Positions 42,583-49,952 of a stretch of 64,000 bases of DNA are shown piece after piece. The notes under the pieces are model-generated. The model was not told where the DNA came from and searched no databases. It was given only the letters and a program-made list of their open reading frames with translations. The position numbers were made by a program, and so were the translations under genes. Every line of letters starts with the position of its first letter. Position 1 is the first letter of the stretch. The stretch spans positions 28,687-92,686 of the forward strand of contig DATKXU010000002.1 in the NCBI GenBank assembly GCA_035528905.1. Reading direction: 5' to 3'. Origin of the DNA: DATKXU01 sp035528905. Its GTDB lineage: Bacteria; Armatimonadota; UBA5829; DTJY01.

Positions 42583-42975
42583 CTATGGAAGACTGGAGAA
42601 TGTGGCGGTCCCACCCATATTCAGCACGTAGGTGGCAAACCGCATCATCGGGGCACCATGTGTGGAAACCAAGGTCTCAGCTGTTGCCAAAGCTTGTGCA
42701 GGGACGACAAGTGTAAAATTGAACAGTGTGCGGTAGGTCGTCCACTGCTGAACCTCTGAGTCATTGACGGAATCCCCGGTTTCCACTTCGAGGATGTAGT
42801 AGCTATTCTGATTCTTCAACTTGACGATGACATCGGGATACATCCCGTTAAAGCGTTGGTTTTGCGACGAGCCCGGGTTTGTCCAGACCTCAAAACCGTT
42901 GCGCTGATAAATCCCGGCGATAGCTGCAATAATCGCGTCGTGTTCAGATTGTGCATTTAGCGTTCTTGTTGCCAT
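42583..42975 (-). CDS. PD-(D/E)XK nuclease-like protein
   Basis: 130 residues. The ATG at 42975 follows AGAAGGAG with six bases between, and an earlier in-frame start has no ribosome site. Near residues 45-65, MYPDVIVKLKNQNSYYILEVETGDS gives PD...(about 14)...ExE, the arrangement of the PD-(D/E)XK restriction-endonuclease-like core. The usual catalytic Lys is replaced (E-V-E-T), so nuclease activity is doubtful. The N-terminal EHDAIIAAIAGIYQRNGFEVW fits the first helix and strand of that fold. It is third in a four-gene operon with a sigma-like factor and an ImmA/IrrE protease. Confidence 0.68.
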   Translation of the reverse strand: MATRTLNAQSEHDAIIAAIAGIYQRNGFEVWTNPGSSQNQRFNGMYPDVIVKLKNQNSYYILEVETGDSVNDSEVQQWTTYRTLFNFTLVVPAQALATAETLVSTHGAPMMRFATYVLNMGGTATFSSLP

Positions 42976-43040
42976 GATGTGCTCCTTCTGTCTAAGCCGT
43001 ATTGTGCAGTTGGCAGCTACTCTACCAGTGTTGAGCAATG

Positions 43041-44171
43041 CTAGAAGTCTAGGCTGCCTTGTCCTTTGGATTCTGGCTTGGCCTCGGGCATGCCCATACA
43101 GGCATCCAAGTAGCGCAGACGCCACTCTATTGCTGGGACAGAAACCCCGAACTGCCTTGCTAATTCCTGAACATCATCTACGCCGCTCTGGATGAGTTCG
43201 CATAGCGGTTTGGTAGGCATGATAAGCGCCGCAGCAAACACGTTAGCCTCAGTTTCACGGTGGGCCTTTCGTCTGAGTTCCTTCTCTTCTGACCTGGCAG
43301 CGATCACGTCGTTCGCTGTCAATGCTTGCAATACTTCCCAGGTCAGGTCCACTCGCTCTTCATCCACTGTCGCTTGCGGGTCCCTGTGGACGGCACCGCG
43401 CAGTTCGACCCTATGCATCATGGCATGGGCGATTTCATGACCAAACGTATACCGCTGCCTGGTCGGCCGCTCGTCGGCATTGATGCATATTCGGTTAGTA
43501 TCTGGATCGAACCACCCAGAATCGCCCTGTCCCATACGGTCGAGAAAGTAATCGCAGCTTAGAGCTACCTCGCCTATCAGATCGACGGGTACAGGGATAG
43601 TTATGCTGCCTATGCCTCTAATGGACATATACATGGCGAGGGTTCTGTCTGCCTCATGTGCCACGTGCCGGTACCAATCGCATTTCTGAGTGGTTAGTAT
43701 TCTGTGTTTCCCTGAAACCTTCGCTCTTAACTTTGCGAGTTGAACCGCAGCGAAGACCCGATTCCGGTCACGGACGTCTACAGTGGATCTTGCGTAAGCA
43801 TGCGCTGGTCTAGGAAAGGGCACCGATGGAGAAGTTGTGGTTAACGATGTGCTGACGGCAGCAAGAACAGACTGCAGCACCTCGGTGATTCGACTCGTGA
43901 CACTTTCGCTCTTTCTTATACCAACCTCCCACTGGCCAAGGTCTGCTTCATCTACTCCAGCCATTTGGGCGATTTGCCCACGTGGTACAGCACCAGCCCG
44001 GCGTAGTGCGCTGACAGCAGATGCTACATCCAGTCTCCGACCACTCGTGAGCGCTTCGGGACAATATCTGAGCACTGACACAAAGAGCTCAGCAAGATTC
44101 GAATCCCGCTCTGACCTGCTGCCAAACTTGGTGAAATATTCGCCCAATATTTTGTCCAGGCTCTCACTCAT
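43041..44171 (-). CDS. ImmA/IrrE family metallopeptidase with N-terminal HTH-like region
   Basis: 376 residues. The zinc peptidase signature HEIAH is at residues 245-249 (TFGHEIAHAMMH), and the third ligand Glu is probably in ETEANVFAAALIMP about 60 residues later. The N-terminal region (about 48-105), LRRAGAVPRGQIAQMAGVDE with QWEVGIRKSE, resembles an XRE-type helix-turn-helix. ImmA/IrrE proteases cleave repressors in response to DNA damage or other stress. The ATG overlaps the end of the sigma-like gene by 8 bases (ATGAGTGA), with GGGGGAG upstream, so translation is coupled. The operon reads less GC-rich than its surroundings, consistent with transfer. Confidence 0.88.
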   Translation of the reverse strand: MSESLDKILGEYFTKFGSRSERDSNLAELFVSVLRYCPEALTSGRRLDVASAVSALRRAGAVPRGQIAQMAGVDEADLGQWEVGIRKSESVTSRITEVLQSVLAAVSTSLTTTSPSVPFPRPAHAYARSTVDVRDRNRVFAAVQLAKLRAKVSGKHRILTTQKCDWYRHVAHEADRTLAMYMSIRGIGSITIPVPVDLIGEVALSCDYFLDRMGQGDSGWFDPDTNRICINADERPTRQRYTFGHEIAHAMMHRVELRGAVHRDPQATVDEERVDLTWEVLQALTANDVIAARSEEKELRRKAHRETEANVFAAALIMPTKPLCELIQSGVDDVQELARQFGVSVPAIEWRLRYLDACMGMPEAKPESKGQGSLDF

Positions 44172-44796
44172 CGCAGTCTCCCCCTACCGAAACGTCCAAT
44201 GTGGCAGAATTGGCAGCATCAGCGGCAAAGTACGGCTGCCTGCTTAATAGGGAGCCAAACTTTCGTTTTACTCTCCTGATTATGTTTTGCGGAGATTCGC
44301 CGCTAGGATAGCCTGCGTATGCTACCGCACCAACTGGCGAATATCCCGTGGAATAAGCCCTCAGAAACTTCTGCTCCCGAATATCCATCTGCGTAAGTGC
44401 TGTTGTTACCGCTGCGACCCGTTCTGTCCGGTCTAAGCATTCCCATGGGTCTGGGGCATCCGAGGCAATATCAATTCCTTCTTCCCTCATAGCCTCAAGC
44501 GAACCCACAGTAGGGCGCTTCTCTTTGCGCTGGATATAACGTTTCCGCCTGTCTTCAGCTTTCAGCCAAACGAAGGATTTTATATTTTGTGTGCCGGATG
44601 GATCCCACTTCTTCAGGTCTAGGTACACACGGCGTAGCGTCTCCATACACTCATCCTCTAGGTCCATGGGGTCTACTGTTTTGCTTAGGCGACGCTTAAT
44701 AAGTTGTAGAGCCTGCTCTGCGAAGAGCGCCCACGTTTGAGGATCACCTGCGCGTAAGCGTTCTAGGCTGGCCATATCCCAATCGGCAACTCCCAT
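44164..44796 (-). CDS. Sigma-70-like (ECF-type) transcription factor
   Basis: 210 residues; ATG at 44796 with GAGG seven bases upstream. Residues about 10-95 resemble sigma region 2 (DLEDECMETLRRVYLDLKKW, then SFVWLKAEDRRKRYIQRKEK). Residues about 130-190 look like region 4 (LTQMDIREQKFLRAYSTGYS, then GYPSGESPQNIIRRVKRKFG). It is therefore probably an ECF-type sigma factor or a derived DNA-binding protein. First gene of the operon, directly coupled to an ImmA/IrrE protease. That pairing recalls repressor-protease switches, where the protease inactivates its partner. Confidence 0.72.
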   Translation of the reverse strand: MGVADWDMASLERLRAGDPQTWALFAEQALQLIKRRLSKTVDPMDLEDECMETLRRVYLDLKKWDPSGTQNIKSFVWLKAEDRRKRYIQRKEKRPTVGSLEAMREEGIDIASDAPDPWECLDRTERVAAVTTALTQMDIREQKFLRAYSTGYSPVGAVAYAGYPSGESPQNIIRRVKRKFGSLLSRQPYFAADAANSATLDVSVGGDCDE

Positions 44797-44830
44797 CGTA
44801 TCCTCACAATCCGCCTCCCGTTTCTTGCCC

Positions 44831-44859
44831 TATATACTTACCTACCGACTTTCGCCCAA
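44831..44859 (-). promoter_or_regulatory. Promoter of the sigma/ImmA operon
   Basis: Minus strand: TTGGGC (44854-44859), a 17-base spacer and TATATA (44831-44836), about 35 bases before the ATG at 44796. Confidence 0.55.
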
Positions 44860-45044
44860 TCTGCCATCACAGGCGGGTTTTTCATGGGTACATGCGATGA
44901 TATAGCAACCTTACTGGAGCGCAGACCAATTCTACGCTTTTCTGAAGGGTCTTGTAAAGCGCGGCTCAGCGTTAATCCGCAGGTGCCGCGCTACCGCATC
45001 ACCGGCCCAGCACTCCATCACTCCTCACGAATCACGCTCGGAGT

Positions 45045-45104
45045 GGGAGGGCGATCCGCCGCGGCCAATCCGTCGAACCGGCTCAGCAGGAGCTTCGCCC
45101 TCCC
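45045..45104. repeat. Short relative of the 37251 inverted-repeat element
   Basis: GGGAGGGCGA (45045-45054) and TCGCCCTCCC (45095-45104) are perfect inverted repeats around a 60-base unit. Its right end (45079-45104) is a 26-base inverted match to 37253-37278. No coding frame. Confidence 0.7.
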
Positions 45105-45132
45105 GAATGCCCTGTTTAAACAATCCCATCCG

Positions 45133-45332
45133 GCATTTAGCATCCAGCCGTCAGCAGTTAGCCGTCAGCAGTTAGCCGCCAGCAGTTGGCATCGAGCATC
45201 TAGTATCCAGTATCCAGCATCCAGTATCGCTCAACACTCAACACTCCACACTCAACTCTTTTCACTCCTCACTCCTCACTCCTCACTCGTCACGATCCAC
45301 GAGCACGAGTAAGAGTACGAGTAGGATTCACG
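45133..45332. repeat. Low-complexity tract of short tandem words
   Basis: Successive families of short words: GCATTTAGCATCCAG, then CAGCAGTTAGCCG and CGTCAGCAGTTAGC repeats, ATCCAGTATCCAG, CTCAACACTC, CACTCCTCACTCCTC, and finally ACGAGCACGAGTAAGAGTAC. A frame reading through it gives only repetitive peptides and is not a gene. The rest of the 595-base gap (44797-45392) holds the operon promoter, the 45045 element and nothing else I can identify. Confidence 0.8.
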
Positions 45333-45373
45333 AGTACGAGGGCGCTTTGTGCGTGCAGAGGCCCGGCCTTTCG

Positions 45374-45382
45374 TGCTATAAT
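45374..45382 (+). promoter_or_regulatory. Extended -10 promoter of ogt
   Basis: TGC TATAAT with no good -35. The ogt ATG lies ten bases after the -10, so the mRNA would have about four untranslated bases. Confidence 0.6.
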
Positions 45383-45392
45383 AGGCCCGGAC

Positions 45393-45893
45393 ATGGCGGG
45401 CGTATACTACGTTTTCGAGACCCGGCTCGGGTGGGTCGGCATCGCGGGCGCCGATGGAGGAATCCAACGCCTGGTACTGCCTTTGCCCAGCAAGCGCCAG
45501 GCTGAAAAGGCCGTCAAGGAAGGAATGCGGGAGCAACTCGTGGAATCAAAGCATGACTTCTCCGGCGAGGCGGCGCGGCTTCGAGCGTATTTCCGCGGCG
45601 AGCGGGTAAAGTTCAAGTGTGAAGTAGATGCAGCGGGTTCGAGCGCCTTCGACCGGCGGGTCTGGGCCGCCGCGCGCGAGATCGGATACGGGCGGGTTGA
45701 GACTTATGGGTGGATCGCGGCGCGGATCGGACAGCCTCACGCGGCGAGGGCGGTCGGCCAGGCGCTCGGCAGGAACCCGGTGCCGATAATCGTGCCCTGC
45801 CACCGGGTCATTCGCTCGGATGGGCGCTTGGGCGGCTTCAGCGCCGGCCTTGAATGGAAGATCAGACTGCTGGATATGGAAAAACACGCTTAG
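45393..45893 (+). CDS. ogt: Methylated-DNA--protein-cysteine methyltransferase
   Basis: Removes methyl groups from O6-methylguanine onto its own Cys, a suicide DNA repair. 166 residues with the active site IVPCHRV (Cys136), the preceding VGQALGRNPVP and YGRVETYGWIAARIG, and the closing GGFSAGLEWKIRLL. The family Glu-His relay region is present. It starts almost at the predicted transcription start without a ribosome binding site. Followed 12 bases later by the holin-like gene. Confidence 0.95.
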   Translation: MAGVYYVFETRLGWVGIAGADGGIQRLVLPLPSKRQAEKAVKEGMREQLVESKHDFSGEAARLRAYFRGERVKFKCEVDAAGSSAFDRRVWAAAREIGYGRVETYGWIAARIGQPHAARAVGQALGRNPVPIIVPCHRVIRSDGRLGGFSAGLEWKIRLLDMEKHA

Positions 45894-45905
45894 GGGCGGC
45901 TCAGC

Positions 45906-46271
45906 ATGAAGGGTTTGCTGATCAGGTGGGTCGTCAGCGCCATCGCGCTGTACGCGACCGCTCTTTTGGCAAACATGCTGCACATCGGTATCAAGGTTGG
46001 TGGAGCGGGCTCGGCTTTGGTGGTGGTCGTCGCGCTGGCGATCGTAAATGCGCTGATCCGGCCGCTGGTCATAGCCCTGACGCTGCCGCTGAACTGCCTG
46101 ACCCTGGGCTTGCTGACTTTCGTGATAAACGCGCTGATGTTCTGGCTGGTGGGAAGCGGATGGCTCCGGGGATTCAAGGTTGAAGGCTTCTGGGCGGCGA
46201 TGTTCGGCTCGGTCATGATGGGGATCATATCCGGGCTGGCGAACAGCCTGATCGGACCCAAGGAACAGTAG
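45906..46271 (+). CDS. Phage holin family IV-like membrane protein
   Basis: 121 residues with four hydrophobic segments: about 5-25, 32-52, 58-85 and 92-115. The order, including VVVALAIVNALIRPLVIALT and PLNCLTLGLLTFVINALMFW, is typical of the widespread small four-helix proteins annotated as 'phage holin family' (Pfam PF04020 type). In most bacteria these are chromosomal membrane proteins of unclear role, not phage lysis genes. No phage genes are near. Probably co-transcribed with ogt. Confidence 0.88.
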   Translation: MKGLLIRWVVSAIALYATALLANMLHIGIKVGGAGSALVVVVALAIVNALIRPLVIALTLPLNCLTLGLLTFVINALMFWLVGSGWLRGFKVEGFWAAMFGSVMMGIISGLANSLIGPKEQ

Positions 46272-46339
46272 CGGGGAAACAGGTGTGGGAGTGTGGGGGT
46301 GACTGCGAGACGGGGAGAAATGGAGAACATCCAATCCGC

Positions 46340-46474
46340 CGCGGCGGAAAAGTCCAACGCTCAACGTCCAACTTCGAACTCCCAACCTGCAACCTGAAAC
46401 TCGGAACCTGGAACCCTGGATCCCTTCCCTTGCGTAATACGCATCACGATCCATGAGCACGAGTAGGAGTAGAA
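46340..46474. repeat. Low-complexity word tract upstream of rapZ
   Basis: Rows of related words: TCCAACGCTCAACGTCCAAC, AACCTGCAACCTGAAACTC, GGAACCTGGAACCCTGGA, then TCACGATCCATGAGCACGAG. The last is a direct repeat, with small changes, of 45290-45310. The final GTAGGAG supplies the ribosome binding site for rapZ, six bases before its ATG. Confidence 0.75.
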
Positions 46475-47335
46475 ATGCAACTTGTGATCGTCACAGGCAT
46501 GTCCGGCGCGGGCAAGACGCTCGCAATCCGGGCGTTCGAGGACCTCGGCTTCTTCTGTGTGGACAACTTGCCACCGAAGCTCCTGCCTGATCTGAGGAAG
46601 CTTTGCGAGCGCAGTGAGGCGAAGAACGAGAACATAGCAGCCGTGGTTGATGTCCGCTCGGGAGAGCTGTTCGACGGACTCGTTCGGACATACCCGAAGA
46701 TACGGGATGGGTACAAGCGCGCGCGGCTGCTATTCTTAGATGCATCCGATGAAGTGCTCATCCAGCGATTCAAGGAGACCAGGCGCCGGCATCCGCTGTT
46801 CGACCGTTGCCACGGGATACTCGACAGCATCGCCACCGAGCGCAAAATACTCGTAGACCTCAAGGAACTGGCCGACAAGGTCATTGATACGTCCGACCTC
46901 GATCCCGGCAAGCTCAAATCCGAAATCGTGACATACTTCGGCACCGACAGCGCCAATGCGGGGCTGATTATCACAGTTACCTCCTTCGGGTTCAAATATG
47001 GCTTGCCGCTGGATGCGGATATCGTACTCGACGTGCGATTCCTCATCAACCCGCACTACGTCCAGGACTTCCGAACCTTCGACGGACGGGATCAGCCCGT
47101 CTATGAATACGTGATGAAGGATGCGAGAACTCGCGAGTTCATGCAGAAGCTCTATGATCTTGTAGATTTCTCGCTGCCCCAGTACGAAAACGAGGGTAAA
47201 GCGTATTTGAACATCGCAATCGGGTGCACCGGCGGGCAGCACAGGTCGGTTGTGATTGCGAACGAACTCGCGGACTTCTTGGAGCATAAGGGCTACCGCA
47301 CCATAATCGAGCACCGCGATGTCACAAAGCGCTAG
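46475..47335 (+). CDS. rapZ: RNase adapter protein RapZ
   Basis: 286 residues of the RapZ/YvcJ family, a nucleotide-binding protein that senses cell-envelope precursors in other bacteria. The Walker A motif is VTGMSGAGKTLAIRAFEDLG, followed by FCVDNLPPKLLP. The C-terminal signature is NIAIGCTGGQHRSVVIANEL. All regions are intact. The start is ATG 46475. It is 17 bases ahead of yvcK, the common pairing in Gram-positive and related bacteria. The usual third partner, whiA, is missing. Confidence 0.96.
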   Translation: MQLVIVTGMSGAGKTLAIRAFEDLGFFCVDNLPPKLLPDLRKLCERSEAKNENIAAVVDVRSGELFDGLVRTYPKIRDGYKRARLLFLDASDEVLIQRFKETRRRHPLFDRCHGILDSIATERKILVDLKELADKVIDTSDLDPGKLKSEIVTYFGTDSANAGLIITVTSFGFKYGLPLDADIVLDVRFLINPHYVQDFRTFDGRDQPVYEYVMKDARTREFMQKLYDLVDFSLPQYENEGKAYLNIAIGCTGGQHRSVVIANELADFLEHKGYRTIIEHRDVTKR

Positions 47336-47352
47336 AAGCTGTGGAGAGTAAT

Positions 47353-48669
47353 ATGAGCCGGCTCAGAAGCACGGTCAAATGGTTGTATCCGGGAATGCGG
47401 GTAAAGCGGTGGCTGCTGCTGACTCCGTTTGGTGTGCTTCTGGTCATAATGGGCGTTGGCCTCCTGGCCAATGTGCGGGTCTTCGACTACCTGGAAGCCA
47501 TCGCGGTTCCAGTGGCGAAGTACATCAATATCAACATCGCAGAGCCGGGGGTCTACATCCCGATCTCGATTGTGGCAATTCTCCTCGGCCTGGTGCTGAT
47601 TTTCGTGAGCTTCCGCCAGGTTATCGGCTCGATCGCCAGTGTGATCAGCCCAACCCATAAAGGCCGGCTTGCCGATGTCATTTACCAGCAGCGGTACCTG
47701 GCTCAAGGGCACAGAATGGTGGTCATCGGCGGCGGCACAGGCCTTTCGACGCTGCTCCGCGGCCTGAAGGAGCAGACGAGCAACATCGTTGCAGTCGTCA
47801 CCGTGACCGACGATGGTGGAAGCTCAGGCAGGCTGCAGCGCCAGCTCGGAATGCTCCCGGCGGGCGATATTCGGAACTGCATTGTCGCCCTAGCCGACGA
47901 GGAGACCCTGATGACCGAGCTCTTCCAGCACAGGTTCAGCGATGCTGGGGAGGAGTTGTCAGGGCATTCGTTCGGCAATCTGCTGATCGCGGCGATGACC
48001 AGTATTACCGGAGATTTCGAACGCGCCGTAAAGGAGAGCAGCAAAGTCCTCGCTATCCGTGGACGTGTTCTGCCCTCGACTATCGAGAACGTCTCCCTAC
48101 AGGCCGAGCTGGCAGATGGGTCGTCGGTGGATGGTGAAACAACGATAGCGAAATCGTCACAGCCGATCCGGCGCTTGTCGCTGGTTCCGCCGGACGTCAA
48201 GCCTCTGCAAGAGGCGCTGGATGCCATACATCTTGCCAATGCAATTGTCATCGGCCCCGGAAGCGTCTATACCAGCGTGATCCCCAACTTGCTGGTGGAA
48301 GGTGTCGTGGATGCAATAGCCGCTTCGCACGCGGTCAAGATCTATGTGTGCAACGTGATGACCCAGCCCGGCGAGACGGACCACTTCCGAGCGTCGGATC
48401 ACGTCAAAGCTGTCGAGGAACACAGCGGCAAGCGTATCTTCAACTACGTCGTTGTGAACAAGGAAGTCCCCTCGATGCGGCTCCTCGAGAAATACCACAA
48501 GGAAGGCGCAGAATTGGTAGCGCCGGATGTGGACGTGATACGGGAAATGGGGTATAGACCGATCACGGGAAACTTCATCAGCCAGACCGATGTAGTGCGG
48601 CATGACCCGCAGAAGCTGGGGCAGGCGATACTTCGGCTGGTCTTCGAGAAGTCCTTCCTGCCTAGGTAG
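47353..48669 (+). CDS. yvcK: Gluconeogenesis factor YvcK/CofD-like protein
   Basis: 438 residues. The YvcK domain starts near residue 120 with VVIGGGTGLSTLLRGLKE, then VTVTDDGGSSGRLQRQLG, LPAGDIRNCIVALAD and SGHSFGNLLIAAM. The N-terminal 110 residues add two membrane helices (LLLTPFGVLLVIMGVGLLA and YIPISIVAILLGLVLIF), so the protein is probably membrane-anchored, unlike the soluble Bacillus form. YvcK binds UDP-sugars and links carbon status with cell-wall synthesis. ATG 47353 follows GGAG; a GTG at 47341 is less likely. Confidence 0.95.
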   Translation: MSRLRSTVKWLYPGMRVKRWLLLTPFGVLLVIMGVGLLANVRVFDYLEAIAVPVAKYININIAEPGVYIPISIVAILLGLVLIFVSFRQVIGSIASVISPTHKGRLADVIYQQRYLAQGHRMVVIGGGTGLSTLLRGLKEQTSNIVAVVTVTDDGGSSGRLQRQLGMLPAGDIRNCIVALADEETLMTELFQHRFSDAGEELSGHSFGNLLIAAMTSITGDFERAVKESSKVLAIRGRVLPSTIENVSLQAELADGSSVDGETTIAKSSQPIRRLSLVPPDVKPLQEALDAIHLANAIVIGPGSVYTSVIPNLLVEGVVDAIAASHAVKIYVCNVMTQPGETDHFRASDHVKAVEEHSGKRIFNYVVVNKEVPSMRLLEKYHKEGAELVAPDVDVIREMGYRPITGNFISQTDVVRHDPQKLGQAILRLVFEKSFLPR

Positions 48670-48676
48670 CAAAGCC

Positions 48677-48706
48677 TTGACACAGGCAGCCCTGCCAGTT
48701 TAGAAT
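48677..48706 (+). promoter_or_regulatory. Promoter of the gap-pgk-tpiA run
   Basis: TTGACA (48677-48682), an 18-base spacer and TAGAAT (48701-48706), about 120 bases before the gap start. Confidence 0.75.
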
Positions 48707-48713
48707 ACATTGA

Positions 48714-48766
48714 TCCGCCGCCTGCTTGCGCCCCTTGGAGGGCAGGGATTCTACGGCGGCGGCGGA
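48714..48766 (+). other. Hairpin in the gap leader
   Basis: TCCGCCGCC (48714-48722) pairs with GGCGGCGGA (48758-48766), closing a 35-base loop near the 5' end of the transcript. A stability or regulatory role is possible. Confidence 0.4.
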
Positions 48767-48825
48767 CCTTCACACGGACGCAGCCAAGTCTCGAAATAAA
48801 CACCGCACAAAAGGAGGTTCATCTA

Positions 48826-49839
48826 GTGGCTGTTCGAGTTGGGATCAACGGTTTTGGGCGCATAGGCCGCCTCACACTGCGGGCTATTCTGGAGCAATAT
48901 CCAGACGAGATCGAGGTAGTGGCATTGAACGATCTCGTGGATGCTCGAACCAACGCGCATCTGTTCAAGTACGATTCGAGCTACGGGATCTTCCCGGGCC
49001 AGGTCACCTTCGAAGAGAAGGACATAGTCGTCAATGGCAAGAAGATCTACGTGTATGCTGAAAAGGAGCCTGCGAGTATCCCATGGGGCGAGCGCGGCGT
49101 CCAGGTCGTTGTAGAATCAACGGGAATATTCACCGACGCCAACAAGGCTGAGGCGCACCTGCGGGACAGCGTCAAGAAAGTCATCATCACCGCGCCGGCT
49201 AAGAATGAGGACGTGACGATCGTCCTCGGCGTCAACGACGATATGTACGAGCCGGCAAACCACACTATCGTATCGAACGCCTCATGCACCACGAATTGCC
49301 TCGCGCCGATTGCCAAGGTCCTGCAGGACAGCTTTGGGATAGTCAAGGGGTTCATGACGACGGTTCATGCATACACGAACGATCAGAGAGTGCAGGACCA
49401 GGCCCACAAGGACCTGCGCAGGGCCAGGGCTGCGGGTTTGAGCATCATCCCGACTACCACCGGCGCTGCTAAGGCTATCTCGCTGGTCATCCCGGAGCTG
49501 AAGGGCAAGATGCACGGCTTAGCGCTTCGCGTCCCGACTGCGACAGTCTCGCTGGTTGACCTGGTAGTGCAGTTGGAGAAGGAAACCTCTGAGCAGGGGA
49601 TCAACGATGCGATGAAGGCAGCCGCGGATGGCAAGATGAAGGGCTACCTTGGCGTGTGCGAGGAACCGCTCGTCTCGGTTGATTTCAAGGGCAACGCGCT
49701 CTCTTCCATCTTGGACGCGGCTTCCACTCTGGTGCTCGGCGGAAACATGGCCAAGGTGCTCGCCTGGTATGACAATGAGTGGGGCTACTCGTGCCGCGTG
49801 GCTGATATGATTGACTTCATGGTGAAGAAGGGGCTTTAG
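48826..49839 (+). CDS. gap: Glyceraldehyde-3-phosphate dehydrogenase
   Basis: Type I GAPDH of glycolysis, 337 residues. GINGFGRIGRLTLRAIL is the NAD fold. The catalytic Cys154 is in SNASCTTNCLAP, and TVHAYTNDQ and RRARAAGLSIIPTTTGAAKA follow. WYDNEWGYSCRVADM closes the family pattern. GTG start at 48826, eight bases after AAGGAGG. First of a gap-pgk-tpiA series. Confidence 0.98.
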   Translation: MAVRVGINGFGRIGRLTLRAILEQYPDEIEVVALNDLVDARTNAHLFKYDSSYGIFPGQVTFEEKDIVVNGKKIYVYAEKEPASIPWGERGVQVVVESTGIFTDANKAEAHLRDSVKKVIITAPAKNEDVTIVLGVNDDMYEPANHTIVSNASCTTNCLAPIAKVLQDSFGIVKGFMTTVHAYTNDQRVQDQAHKDLRRARAAGLSIIPTTTGAAKAISLVIPELKGKMHGLALRVPTATVSLVDLVVQLEKETSEQGINDAMKAAADGKMKGYLGVCEEPLVSVDFKGNALSSILDAASTLVLGGNMAKVLAWYDNEWGYSCRVADMIDFMVKKGL

Positions 49840-49884
49840 GAGACTACGCAGGCATAGCGAAAAAGCCGTTAAGCGATACAGCGA

Positions 49885-49928
49885 AGGGCCAGGGAGAACT
49901 GCCTAGCAGCGTGGCTTTACCTGGCCCT
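49885..49928 (+). other. Hairpin between gap and pgk
   Basis: AGGGCCAGG (49885-49893) pairs with CCTGGCCCT (49920-49928), leaving a 26-base loop, just before the pgk ribosome site. No T-tract follows, so it is more likely an mRNA-processing or translation-control stem than a terminator. Confidence 0.45.
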
Positions 49929-49952
49929 CAATTCCGTGCAAGGGGGTTACTT

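Noticed and set aside
44884..45312. 142-codon frame through the repeat tract
   Set aside because: It translates the tandem words into repetitive peptide (SAVSRQQLAASS) and has no ribosome site.
45906..46271. Phage remnant because of holin-like protein
   Set aside because: No endolysin, capsid or integrase gene nearby; this family is a common chromosomal membrane protein.
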